The translations under genes and the position numbers were made by a program. This document shows positions 41,639 to 50,548 of a stretch of 64,000 bases of DNA, one piece after another. This DNA comes from Lunatibacter salilacus (GTDB lineage Bacteria; Bacteroidota; Bacteroidia; Cytophagales; Cyclobacteriaceae). The notes under the pieces are model-generated. The model did no database searches and was not told the DNA's origin. It saw only the letters and a list, made by a program, of their open reading frames with translations. Every line of letters begins with the position of its first letter. Within the stretch, counting starts at the first letter, position 1. The stretch is from positions 256,820 through 320,819 of the forward strand of contig NZ_VOLC01000004.1 of the NCBI RefSeq assembly GCF_009797935.1, in the 5' to 3' direction.

Positions 41639-42682
41639 TTAAAGAAGGATCAAGGAAAGGTATAGATCCACTGCCACACCCATTGAAAGTACAAGCAGGT
41701 AGAATCCACCAAGTATCCAAAACTTGATCAACGTTTTGAACCAATGCTGCCGATATATTTTTATCAGGGCGATATAGGCATAGGTTGTCACTAGCACAAA
41801 CGCTCCAATCATAAGCCAACTACTTTGAAACCCACCAAAAAAACTCAGTAGAATAACGATGCCATACAGGGCATAAGCAAACGCGTGAAGGTGAAAACCC
41901 AGAATAAGGTTTTCAATGAAATAAACTTCCCGCTTCCAAAACAAAACGTGCACGAACAAAGCAAATACAGGCAGCAGGATTAGCATCATAAGTGGAAGGT
42001 TTTTGGCAACCTGGCTTACGAACAAATTGGAATGGGCAATAAATGCCCGTTTCTTTTCCATGGTCAAATCCAAACCAAAAGAATAGGGACTGTTTGCCAG
42101 TGCCTGCGAAAACTGCTCCTCATTCACTGTAGGGTCAATTGACAAAAACCTCAGCTCTTTCCAGGAATGGGTCTTATTGACGCTGTCGGAGGTATTGCTT
42201 GTACTTATTGAGTATTCAGCCGGCATTTCCTCCCTTATTTCATCTTCTAGTTGTAGTCGGACCTCTTTTTGCTGATCCGGTTCCAAGAGTTTTTCCTCTC
42301 CATTTTCTCGGAACTCAGTGAAAATAAGGCCTAAGTCCGAGTTTAAAATTCGGTCAAACATGTCTTTCGGAATCAAAAAGCCAATCATAAAAAAATAGAA
42401 AAGGGAAAAAATCAGGTATAGACGAATGGGGTGGGTGTATTTTTTCCGTTGACCACTGTTAAAGGCAATGGTAAGCTTTCCTGGTTTGAAGAAAAACGCC
42501 GTTAACGTCTGCAAAAACTTACCGTCAAAGCTAAATAGACTAGCAAGTAATTCCTCCAAAAAGACACCGATAGGCACCTTTTGATCTTTATTCTCCTGTC
42601 CGCATTCAGGACAATAATTTTCCTTTGCTGGCAAGGTGTTGCCACAATTCAGGCAACAATCATTTCTCTGGTGAATTTCCAC
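41639..42682 (-). CDS. DUF3667 zinc-ribbon membrane protein
   Basis: A 347-residue protein with an N-terminal zinc ribbon (C10/C13 in CLNCG and C24/C27 in CPECG), a conserved stretch FDGKFLQTLTAFFFKPGKL and about five membrane segments in the C-terminal two thirds, as in DUF3667. The start is GTG at 42682; no in-frame ATG offers a better choice. A signalling or quality-control role has been suggested for such proteins but none is established. It is single-gene, convergent with the HEPN-MNT remnant. Confidence 0.8.
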   Translation of the reverse strand: MEIHQRNDCCLNCGNTLPAKENYCPECGQENKDQKVPIGVFLEELLASLFSFDGKFLQTLTAFFFKPGKLTIAFNSGQRKKYTHPIRLYLIFSLFYFFMIGFLIPKDMFDRILNSDLGLIFTEFRENGEEKLLEPDQQKEVRLQLEDEIREEMPAEYSISTSNTSDSVNKTHSWKELRFLSIDPTVNEEQFSQALANSPYSFGLDLTMEKKRAFIAHSNLFVSQVAKNLPLMMLILLPVFALFVHVLFWKREVYFIENLILGFHLHAFAYALYGIVILLSFFGGFQSSWLMIGAFVLVTTYAYIALIKIYRQHWFKTLIKFWILGGFYLLVLSMGVAVDLYLSLILL

Positions 42683-42872
42683 AAAAGTTTATCTTTTTTG
42701 ATGTATTTTCAAGTTATCCCGATCGGCATTAACAGTGTCGGGACTTCAAATAAATAGGATTCGTTATCCTCCTCACAATTTGAACAATTCCAGTGGAATT
42801 TCAATTTAAGTTGCTAAATTGGAAGTATATTGAAATCAGTCGGTATTTTCTGGTCTAAATAAAATAGCGGTT

Positions 42873-43166
42873 ATGAAAATCATATATGGAATTTTGTTTT
42901 TAGCCGCTTTGGCAGCGTGTTCAAATGATAATGAGGATATTACCATTCAGCAGGCAGAAGGAAATGTGTGGCGTAGCGGAGGTTTGATGTTTTGTGCGGA
43001 TCAACTCCATCTTGATAATGGGGATACCTTAGTCGTTTCTTTGGAGGATATTCATTCATTTATTTCAGGAGATAAAATTAGTGTTACGTATCAGGAAACA
43101 GGCGTGAATGAATCATGTCCTAAATTCACCAACTGCAAAATTATTGAAATCAGAAAAGTTGAATAG
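42873..43166 (+). CDS. Small lipoprotein of unknown function
   Basis: A 97-residue lipoprotein (lipobox LAAC, Cys16). The mature domain is short and beta-rich (TLVVSLEDIHSFISGDKISVTYQE) with three further cysteines (C41 in MFCADQ, then NESCPKFTNC), two of which could form a disulfide. It resembles small OB-like secreted domains but I cannot assign a family. It is monocistronic; an extensive gene-free stretch follows. Confidence 0.65.
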   Translation: MKIIYGILFLAALAACSNDNEDITIQQAEGNVWRSGGLMFCADQLHLDNGDTLVVSLEDIHSFISGDKISVTYQETGVNESCPKFTNCKIIEIRKVE

Positions 43167-43230
43167 TAAACCTAAAGGAAGATGGATAGATAATTTTTTC
43201 CGCCTCGACGGAGAAGTTTACTTAACCGCT

Positions 43231-43253
43231 GTTCGACATTTGCAATGTCGAAC
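43231..43253. repeat. Perfect TTGCAA-family palindrome
   Basis: Arms GTTCGACATT (43231-43240) and AATGTCGAAC (43244-43253) pair perfectly around TGC. The same palindrome with GTA or GCTAAC-type centres is at 52858-52880 and (less conserved) 52706-52728. These are dispersed intergenic hairpins, always outside genes. Confidence 0.8.
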
Positions 43254-43689
43254 GACAGACAGGACATATTTTGAATTTCTTCCGACCTGAAAGGGTTGAA
43301 CAAAAGAGCTCTAGAAGAGCTTTAATCCTTGACATACGAATTCTAACCAATCATTTTCCACTGAACCATTTAATTTAAAAAATTTTTCAAATATCCCTTG
43401 GAATTTAGAGTTTTAATCTTTAGCTTTATTTCAACAAGTGAGAGATAAAAGGCCAAGAGTAATGTTTTGGACTAAGGTTGAAAATCTTGCGATGAAAGTA
43501 TGAATGGGCTAAGGCTTTCGGGTCTTATGTTTGAAACGGTTAACCGCAGAAATACCCAAGTCAGCCGATCCAATTGAAAGATTGAGAAGTGTAAGTTTAT
43601 CAGCCTAAGGTTAGATTTCCGGGTAACTGGAAAGAAGTCACAATAACTGTAGCTTGTCATTATTTGAATACCAAGGTCTTCAGATGGTG

Positions 43690-43729
43690 AAGCGGGAATA
43701 GCTCCAAGAGTTTGTTCCCGCTTTTGCTT
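43690..43729 (+). terminator. Terminator-like hairpin without obvious upstream gene
   Basis: AAGCGGGAA (43690-43698) pairs with TTCCCGCTT (43715-43723), followed by TTGCTTTTT. It would stop plus-strand transcription; the nearest plus-strand gene ends 520 bp earlier. This is either the end of an unseen RNA or a stand-alone structure. Confidence 0.5.
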
Positions 43730-43819
43730 TTTAAAGGGGTATGGAAAATGACTTTAACTTATTTTTTTTCTGAATTAGGTTTCTGTTCAATATTGCATAC
43801 TACCAAATGATCCCAACAA

Positions 43820-43856
43820 AAAAAGGAGCGCCAACCACTTGTTGCCGCTCCTTTTT
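43820..43856. terminator. Bidirectional intrinsic terminator
   Basis: AAAAAGGAGCG (43820-43830) and CGCTCCTTTTT (43846-43856) form a perfect 11-bp stem whose flanks give a T-tract on both strands. It lies 29 bp downstream of the 898-residue lipoprotein gene on the minus strand. Confidence 0.85.
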
Positions 43857-43884
43857 CAAACGATTTCCTATAGCATTATAAAAA

Positions 43885-46581
43885 TTACCTGGCGTAAAGC
43901 TTCAAATTACGCATAGCCCATGAGTTCTCATTTTTCTCCGATGCGTGTACTCGAATGTACTTGGCTGAAACCTGTTCTTTCCAGTGCAGGGAATTCAACC
44001 CTTTTTCTCCCGAACCTTCAGCCACCTGAGACCAGGAATTTCCGTCCTCAGACACCGATACGGCATAGCTACGGGGAAACTGATCATCATTCACATCAAA
44101 CTGGATTTCGGAAAAGTTGGCCGGTTGGGGTAGTTCTACTTGGAACCACATGCCTGGTTCCTGTGGCGTTTCCGTTTTCCATCCTTTATAGGTAAACGCA
44201 TAGGAGGGATCCCGGGTAGATCCTACGCCCTGAAGTGCCGTGCTGCTGGCGGTGACTTTCCAGTTGTCCTGCGGAAATAGGGCCTTGGGAATTTCTCCGA
44301 TCAACTCATCATAGGAATATGTCGAGGATCGGTTTTCTGTCTCTTTTCTCACCTGTGCGACATAATCCGGACTGATGAAGCTTCCCTTGTTGCCAAAATC
44401 ATTTCGAATATAGGAAACTACGGAAGCTATCCATTCGTCGTCGTTGGTGTCCATAGCTATCATAATCCCCTCATATTCTTTGCCTTCTATCGCTCCGGTT
44501 AGTCCGTGCAGAAGGGTCTTGACGGCATACTCCGGATGTCCCTGAATGCGTGGAGATCCTGAAAAACCGGGAGCAAGGAGCTCTCCACCAGCGGGACCAG
44601 TTGGAGTACCCAAGCCTTTTACGCCATGACAGGCTGCACAATAGCCGTCAAAAATGGTTTTTCCCTTGTCAAAGAGTTCGCGCTCGATCGGGGAATACTG
44701 GGTGGAAGCCAATAGTTTGGCGGCATCCATTTTTTCTAACAACTGCGTGCCTACCACTTGTACGCCGTTGCTTTTGTTTTGAGCAAGGGTGGTTTTCAAC
44801 AGGTTTTCCACCCCTTCAATTTTCAATAAGTAGGCACTTTGGATCGCCTGTATGGCTACGCTGGGGTCCGTATCTTTTGTTAAACTGATATAATCTGCTT
44901 CCAATCCTTTTTGTCCGTACTTATATAGCGTCTCACTCGCCCGAAGTGCCTGAATACGAATCTGGGGGTTTGGGTCCTTAATCAGTTTCCTAACGATCCC
45001 GGTCTCCAGCACCCCCAGTCCTTCCATTGTCCAAAGAGCATGTATTCTCGCAAGTTCATTGTCTGATTCCAGCGCAAGTATCTCCAGCTCCTTGGCTATG
45101 GATTTGTCTTGGTTTAATATCATAGTTTGCTGGGCCATATCTCTCCACCAACCGTTAGGGTGTGAGAGATGCCTTACAAGCTGTGCTGAAGTTTCCTCGT
45201 ACATGCGGGGCTTTTCTTTGCTCCTCTCCATACCTTCGTAAGTAACCCGCCAGATGCGGCCGTTTTCGATGATGTCATCCATTTGATATTGGAGGAGCTT
45301 TGTGCGCAGATAGCTCCCTTCCTGCGTCCAGTTTCCTTCTTGAATGATTCCCCGGTACATATCCACGATATACATGGTACCGTCAGGTGCGGTGGCAATA
45401 TCCACCGGCCGGAACAGGGGATCCGTGGATTGAATAAATTCTGATTCGGAATCTATATACTCGTTTTGGATGTAGGTCAATCCATCTTTTTTATCGGAGC
45501 GCACTTGGCGGATAATTCTTCCTACAGGCTCACCGTAAAAGTACTGATTGACCAGTTCCTTTGGCAGTCGGTCTCCCCGGAAAACATCGTTTCCGGCAGC
45601 ACCGGTTACATTATTCAGCGATCCATCTGGTTTGGTTTCCCGCATGCCAGGTTCAAAGTCTGCAAGCTTGACCAAGCTGTAAGGTACCCTGAAGCCTTCT
45701 TGAAACTGACCCTTTACCTGAAAATTGCCATAGGAGAGGGGGAATTGGAAATTTTGGGGGACGCCACCTGCACCATCCTGAAACCATACCTGGCCATAAT
45801 TGTCCTGTGTCACACCCCACTGTCCATATGGATTGCCTGTTGACTCCTTTATCACTCCGTCTGGAGTCCAGCGAATCCGATGCGCATTGTAGGTACTGTA
45901 CATCCAGTTGTCCATGGCCCAAGTCAGGAAACTTGTTTGGTGCTCCACGTTGCCTGAACGGCCCAGTCCGGTAGCAAAAAGCTCTTTCTTGTCGGCTTTG
46001 CCGTCGTTGTTGGTGTCGGTATATTTGTAGACATGGTCTTCGTTGGACTCCATGGAAAGAATGGAATTGGGACCGAAGGGCACTACAAAACGGGGAAAAA
46101 CAAGGCTGTCCAAAAACACAATGCCTGTTTCATAAATCCCATCGTTATCTTTGTCCTCCCAGCGGGAAATGCGGCTTGTAGGAAACAATTCCCCGGTCGC
46201 ATCTATGTCCTGCATATAGCTCCTTAGTTCGAGCACATACATCCTCCCGTTCCCGTCAAAGCGAATGGCCGCAGGTTCCTTAATCTGAGGTTCGGTTAGG
46301 ATAGGGTCGATTTTAAAGCCGGGCCTAAGGATAAAGGTTTCCTTCTGCTGATTTGCGGAAAGGGGCATAATTGGAGCAACGGGAGATAGATCAATCCCCT
46401 TCCATCTCGGGGATTCCAAATCTGCTTCCTCCGGAATGGCTACAGAAGGGTAGGGACCTTCCAATCTGTTGGGAGACAATCGGTCTGCGGGAGATATTTC
46501 AAAGGGTGATTTTTCTTGTTTGCAGCTTGCAAACAGTGAAATTGTAAAGCACACTATGATGAATTTTACTTGTGGGAACAT
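43885..46581 (-). CDS. DUF7133 propeller, cytochrome c and discoidin-domain lipoprotein
   Basis: An 898-residue lipoprotein (lipobox FASC, Cys20). Residues ~75-420 are the beta-propeller of PVC/Bacteroidota membrane-bound dehydrogenase-like proteins (EPAAIRFDGNGRMYVLELRSY, ISRWEDKDNDGIYE, DIATAPDGTMYIVDMYRG). Residues ~440-640 are helical repeats (HEAT-like; IRKLIKDPNPQIRIQALRASE). A cytochrome c follows with CAACHG at about residue 648, and the last ~130 residues are a coagulation factor 5/8 (discoidin) domain for sugar binding (WFQVELPQPANFSEIQFDV). The whole resembles oxidoreductases acting on polysaccharide-bound sugars at the surface. The electron donor substrate is unknown. Confidence 0.83.
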   Translation of the reverse strand: MFPQVKFIIVCFTISLFASCKQEKSPFEISPADRLSPNRLEGPYPSVAIPEEADLESPRWKGIDLSPVAPIMPLSANQQKETFILRPGFKIDPILTEPQIKEPAAIRFDGNGRMYVLELRSYMQDIDATGELFPTSRISRWEDKDNDGIYETGIVFLDSLVFPRFVVPFGPNSILSMESNEDHVYKYTDTNNDGKADKKELFATGLGRSGNVEHQTSFLTWAMDNWMYSTYNAHRIRWTPDGVIKESTGNPYGQWGVTQDNYGQVWFQDGAGGVPQNFQFPLSYGNFQVKGQFQEGFRVPYSLVKLADFEPGMRETKPDGSLNNVTGAAGNDVFRGDRLPKELVNQYFYGEPVGRIIRQVRSDKKDGLTYIQNEYIDSESEFIQSTDPLFRPVDIATAPDGTMYIVDMYRGIIQEGNWTQEGSYLRTKLLQYQMDDIIENGRIWRVTYEGMERSKEKPRMYEETSAQLVRHLSHPNGWWRDMAQQTMILNQDKSIAKELEILALESDNELARIHALWTMEGLGVLETGIVRKLIKDPNPQIRIQALRASETLYKYGQKGLEADYISLTKDTDPSVAIQAIQSAYLLKIEGVENLLKTTLAQNKSNGVQVVGTQLLEKMDAAKLLASTQYSPIERELFDKGKTIFDGYCAACHGVKGLGTPTGPAGGELLAPGFSGSPRIQGHPEYAVKTLLHGLTGAIEGKEYEGIMIAMDTNDDEWIASVVSYIRNDFGNKGSFISPDYVAQVRKETENRSSTYSYDELIGEIPKALFPQDNWKVTASSTALQGVGSTRDPSYAFTYKGWKTETPQEPGMWFQVELPQPANFSEIQFDVNDDQFPRSYAVSVSEDGNSWSQVAEGSGEKGLNSLHWKEQVSAKYIRVHASEKNENSWAMRNLKLYAR

Positions 46582-46809
46582 TAAATCAATATATTAGTTT
46601 TTAAAATTTAAGGGGTGTATGGGAGGTATATGACTCGCTTACTCAATTTTTCGGTGACCCTCTTTACAGGCTGCAAAATATATCATTTTTACGATAATGA
46701 GATAACCGTGGAAATAATTTCTACCCATAGATACTGACAAATTTATATTTAATGCTTTAATTTAAGGCTTACTAGTCAATTTTGCCAAATTTTACTTCAC
46801 AGCCGATAC

Positions 46810-47889
46810 ATGATGAAAAAATATATCATTCATACTCTTGTTATATTAAATATGTGTGCTTGCAGCCAGCGGGATCAATGGTATCAAGTTGACGATTATC
46901 CAGCAGTAAAGAAAATGGATGTTCACGTCCATATAGAAACGGATAGGGATTTTTTTGTAGAAAAAGCCACAGCGGATAATTTTCGGCTGATAAATGTTTC
47001 CCTTGAATATACTGAGGGATGGGATGATGTTTATGGAAAGTTTGCTTATGGGCTAAGGCAACACAAGCAGTCTCCCGAAGTGGTGGATATGGTGACGGCA
47101 TTTGCTGTTTCCGACTGGGATTCCCCAAACTGGGAAAAAAAGGTGCTTTCTTGGTTGGATTCCTGTTTCGAGGCTGGTGCGGTTGGGGTAAAAGTTTGGA
47201 AAAATATCGGAATGGTCTCCCGGGATACGTCAGGCAATTTGATATTTATAGACGACGTACGGTTTGATCCCATTTTTAACCATATCCAGGCAAATGACAA
47301 AGTGCTGATGGGACATCTGGGCGAGCCCAAAAACTGCTGGCTGCCTTTGGAGGAAATGACGACCAACAATGACCGGAGATATTACGGCAACCATCCCGAA
47401 TATCACATGTACCTCCAACCAGATATGCCCAGTCATGAGGAACTTACGGCGAGAAGGGACAGGATGTTGGAAAAACACCCATACTTGAAATTTGTCGGGG
47501 CACATTTGGGAAGTCTGGAATACGATGTGGACGAATTGGCCAGTCGGCTGGATCGGTTTCCTAATATGGCGGTGGATCTCGCTGCTAGGATGGGGCAGGT
47601 CTTTTACCAAACTGCCCAGGACCGGGAAAAGGTTCGGGACTTTTTTATCCAGTATCAGGATCGGGTAATGTATGCAACGGACTTGTCTGACAATGGGGAA
47701 AGAACTAAAGAGCAACTTCATCAGGGCATGCAGGAAAACTGGAGGAGAGACTGGGATTTTTTCGTTATGGATAATGAAATGAGCAGTACGCTGATCGATG
47801 ATCCTTTTCAGGGATTAAAACTGCCTAAGGAGGTCGTTGATAAGATTTTTTATCAAAATGCGGTTAGGTGGTTTGAGCTGGAGGAATAA
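46810..47889 (+). CDS. Amidohydrolase-family lipoprotein
   Basis: A 359-residue TIM-barrel metal-dependent hydrolase (amidohydrolase 2 family) with a lipobox near Cys18 (NMCAC). Metal ligands: DVHVH (H39, H41), a histidine in LMGHLGEP and one in GAHLGSLEYD, and the last aspartate in YATDLS. Members include decarboxylases, lactonases and hydrolases. The substrate is not evident; periplasmic or surface location follows from the lipid signal. It is divergent from the DUF7133 protein, and may act on the product of that dehydrogenase, which is inference from adjacency only. Confidence 0.8.
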   Translation: MMKKYIIHTLVILNMCACSQRDQWYQVDDYPAVKKMDVHVHIETDRDFFVEKATADNFRLINVSLEYTEGWDDVYGKFAYGLRQHKQSPEVVDMVTAFAVSDWDSPNWEKKVLSWLDSCFEAGAVGVKVWKNIGMVSRDTSGNLIFIDDVRFDPIFNHIQANDKVLMGHLGEPKNCWLPLEEMTTNNDRRYYGNHPEYHMYLQPDMPSHEELTARRDRMLEKHPYLKFVGAHLGSLEYDVDELASRLDRFPNMAVDLAARMGQVFYQTAQDREKVRDFFIQYQDRVMYATDLSDNGERTKEQLHQGMQENWRRDWDFFVMDNEMSSTLIDDPFQGLKLPKEVVDKIFYQNAVRWFELEE

Positions 47890-47984
47890 TTCCACATTTC
47901 ACTGCCTTTGACGGATATGGTGTATTTCGGTTACCTACCTTGATTTATTTCGAAACAGAAATTAGAAATCCAATTATCAAAAAA

Positions 47985-49160
47985 ATGCCCCAATCCAATT
48001 TTCCATCTGTACCCTTTTTTCAGGAAAGAATAAACGGATTGAAAGAAACAATCTTAATGCTTGATTCAAAATTGAAAAGGCTGGCAATATGGAGGTTTCT
48101 GATATTTCTTCTCTTTTTGGTCCTGGCATTATTTATAATTGATTCCGGACTTTATGGAGTTCTTTTGATTTACATGCCGTCAGCTATTTTGGCATTTAGT
48201 TTTGCTGTCAAGCAATTCAACCGGTTCGAATACCTTAAAAAACAACATGAAAATCAAATATGCGTTAATCAACAGGACATTGATATTCTAAAACAAGATT
48301 TAGCCAAGTACTATGGCGGAGAGAGCTTTATAGATAAGAATCACCGTTATACCCAAGATCTGAATATTTTTGGCATGCACTCGATTTTTAAACTTATCAA
48401 CAGAGCAACTACTGAGTTTGGGGAATCAAAACTGGCCCAATGGCTGAAGGAACCATCCCAACACAAGGAAATATTGGAAAGGCAGGCTGCTGTTAGGGAG
48501 CTTTCTTCTGGATTAGAATGGCGGCAAAGATTTCAGGCGTCCGGCATGCATTACTCCAATACCAATAAATCCTTTAGAGGTTTGTTAAATGGGATGCTAA
48601 AGCCAAATCAATTGTTGGATTCTAAAGTGAACTATTTGCTTTTAGCTGGATCTATGGGAGTAATATCATTTGCTGCCCTTGTGTATTTTCTGATAAATTT
48701 GATGGAATTTTTGAGGGGAATGGCGGATTTGAATCCATATACTCTACTATTTGTATTTCTCGTAGTAATTATAAACGGAAGGATAATCAAAAGGCATGAA
48801 AATGTAACGGAAGAACTAATTGAGAATAGTCAAAATAATGTGCAAATTTTAGGTGGATATAAATTGCTTTTAAAATTAATAGAATCATCAGATTTTGAAT
48901 CTAATTTGCTTAAAAATATTAAATTAGTTCTTAATACCAGGAATGCAGCGTCTGCTGAAATCAGCAAATTAAAAGGTTATATGGAGTTGTTTCAGCAAAG
49001 AGGTACGCGGAACTCGATCGGAAAAAACTATATGTACCACCTTTTAAATTCCTTTTTTTTATTTGACTACAAAATCACCAAGGGAATTTGTCATGATTTT
49101 AACGCAAGTGAATTGATGAGAAGAAGTGGAATTAATCTTTTACCTGAAACTGATTTTTAA
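47985..49160 (+). CDS. MutS-like protein lacking the ATPase domain
   Basis: A 391-residue protein that corresponds to both ends of the Bacteroidota MutS-related family (about 600 residues in intact members, from memory). The ATG at 47985 (MPQSNFPSVPF) is preferred over an in-frame TTG at 47940. Two N-terminal helices (about 33-73), a MutS-core-like helical region (KLINRATTEFGESKLAQWL) and a second helix pair (about 210-265) are present. Then LLNSFFLFD runs straight into DYKITKGICHDFNASELM, which is normally the very C-terminus after the ATPase. Walker A (TGPNMAGKS-type), Walker B and the dimer helix are all absent. The frame is intact, so an in-frame deletion fits best. Confidence 0.8.
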   Translation: MPQSNFPSVPFFQERINGLKETILMLDSKLKRLAIWRFLIFLLFLVLALFIIDSGLYGVLLIYMPSAILAFSFAVKQFNRFEYLKKQHENQICVNQQDIDILKQDLAKYYGGESFIDKNHRYTQDLNIFGMHSIFKLINRATTEFGESKLAQWLKEPSQHKEILERQAAVRELSSGLEWRQRFQASGMHYSNTNKSFRGLLNGMLKPNQLLDSKVNYLLLAGSMGVISFAALVYFLINLMEFLRGMADLNPYTLLFVFLVVIINGRIIKRHENVTEELIENSQNNVQILGGYKLLLKLIESSDFESNLLKNIKLVLNTRNAASAEISKLKGYMELFQQRGTRNSIGKNYMYHLLNSFFLFDYKITKGICHDFNASELMRRSGINLLPETDF

Positions 49161-49196
49161 AACTTTCTTTGGTATAGTTATTGGAAACTATCTCCC

Positions 49197-50300
49197 ATGA
49201 CTATAAACAAACTTTTCCGCAATCCTACGAATGTAGTTGCATATGCGTCCGTAATTGTTGCTTTGTATTTTTTGATTTTGGGATTGATACAGGCACAATC
49301 GGTTTTGGCTCCGGTATTATTGGCTTTGGTAATTGCCATGCTTACCGTTCCATTAGCCCGCAAGATGGAGGAAAAATTAAATTTTAAGCGGGTATTTGCT
49401 TCATTGGTTTCTCTGCTGGTAGTGATTTTGGTTACCGTTGGAATAACAGCCCTAGTATTCTTTCAATTCAGTAATTTTATCGCTGATTCAGGGGACATTA
49501 CTGGAAAAATGGAAAAAACACTTTCTTCTGTAGAGAAATTTATGATTGAAAACACCCCATTAGAAAGGGAGTCCCTTGATGAATTTAAGGCGGATTATGG
49601 GCTTAAAGAAACTGAGGATGGCGAAGAGGGGGATAATGTAAAGGAAAATCAACAGGAAGCTATGACCATTCTGGGCGCAATGGGAGGGTTCTTGGCGGCT
49701 TGGATTTTGACCTATGTGTATGTCTTCCTTTTCATTCAATACCGAAAGAAGTTCTTTAACTTTCTACTCCGACTGTTTCCAGCAGATGAGCAAAAGCGGA
49801 TTTCGGTTATAGTCATTCAATCCTTGGAAGTGGTACAACATTATATCGTAGGGAGATTGATACTAATGGTTTTTTTAGCAATTCTATATGGGATAGGTTT
49901 GATGATTTCTGGTGTGGAAAACTACGTATTGGTTAGTTTGATAGGTGCTGTTTTATCGATTATTCCATTTATTGGAAATATGATTGCCTATGTCATCGCC
50001 GTTGTTATCGGTTTGGGTGGGGGAGGAGATACCCAGATGATTTTGGGAGTTACCTTGACTTTTGTAGTGGTTCAGTTTGTGGATTCCTATATCTTTCAGC
50101 CGTTGGTTTTGGGCAGTAAATTGAACGTAAATCCTTTTTTCATCATTTTCTCCGTGTTGGTGGGAAATGCGATTTGGGGAATTGTGGGTATGGTCCTTTC
50201 CATTCCACTATTTGCGGTAATTACCATTATCACCAACAAAGTACCCGACTGGGAGGCATTTGGATACCTTTTTAGAAACAACAAGGAAGACGTAGAATGA
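49197..50300 (+). CDS. AI-2E family (PerM-like) transporter
   Basis: A 367-residue membrane protein with about eight helices; the family signature region (IGLMISGVENYVLVSLIGAVLSIIPFIGNMIAYVIAVVIGL, helices 5-6) and the C-terminal SYIFQPLVLGSKLNVNPFFIIFSVLVG are clear. A hydrophilic loop of ~60 residues around 107-145 (acidic EDGEEGDNVKENQQE) is inserted between helices 3 and 4. Relatives export autoinducer-2 (TqsA), sodium/proton (in some extremophiles) or unknown substrates. It follows the MutS-like gene by 36 bp and is probably co-transcribed. Confidence 0.88.
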   Translation: MTINKLFRNPTNVVAYASVIVALYFLILGLIQAQSVLAPVLLALVIAMLTVPLARKMEEKLNFKRVFASLVSLLVVILVTVGITALVFFQFSNFIADSGDITGKMEKTLSSVEKFMIENTPLERESLDEFKADYGLKETEDGEEGDNVKENQQEAMTILGAMGGFLAAWILTYVYVFLFIQYRKKFFNFLLRLFPADEQKRISVIVIQSLEVVQHYIVGRLILMVFLAILYGIGLMISGVENYVLVSLIGAVLSIIPFIGNMIAYVIAVVIGLGGGGDTQMILGVTLTFVVVQFVDSYIFQPLVLGSKLNVNPFFIIFSVLVGNAIWGIVGMVLSIPLFAVITIITNKVPDWEAFGYLFRNNKEDVE

Positions 50301-50379
50301 ACATTGAGAAAAGAAGTAACCTTAATACGCAAAGGGTAGGCTGCCGGTATTGCTGTTTAACCATTCCTCTTTGATCAAT

Positions 50380-50481
50380 ATGTAGTGGGTAACAATGAAT
50401 TCGTAATTGGAAGAAAGGAAATGCAATTGGCTCGTTATGCTATTTCTAAAGAAGCTACGCGGGATTCTGTCTAGATTCAAA
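50380..50481 (+). pseudogene. Possible fragment related to the alpha/beta hydrolase
   Basis: A frame here reads NNEFVIGRKEMQLARYAISKEA before a stop, close to KNEFTQGRKEMQ...YAIALAKEG of the hydrolase at 51594-52625. At DNA level GGAAGAAAGGAAATGCAA (50409-50426) is identical to 51984-52001. It looks like a copy of a small interior part of the gene, moved 1.5 kb upstream across the toxin-antitoxin pair. Only about 25 codons match, so chance or conversion cannot be excluded. Confidence 0.35.
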
Positions 50482-50548
50482 GACGATTGATTAGTAGGCC
50501 GGATTGATTTTCAACCAATTAAAGAGTTACCCTCGTAGAATGGTATTA

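Larger units (their letters stand above)
43167..43884. other. Gene-free 718-bp spacer with hairpins
   Basis: No reading frame has plausible protein composition. It contains a perfect GTTCGACATT-TGC-AATGTCGAAC palindrome (43231-43253), a hairpin AAGCGGGAA/TTCCCGCTT (43690-43698, 43715-43723) followed by a T-rich tract on the plus strand, and a bidirectional terminator (43820-43856). An unannotated plus-strand RNA ending at the 43.7-kb hairpin is possible, but no promoter was found. Confidence 0.55.

Noticed and set aside
43472-43660. Minus-strand 62-residue ORF in the gene-free region at 43.5 kb
   Set aside because: It has no domain or signal and the surrounding stretch has no gene-like composition.
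49181-49387. A +1-frame ORF overlapping the AI-2E gene
   Set aside because: It is a shadow of the AI-2E gene start: cysteine-rich, no membrane or domain pattern, and contained within the real frame.
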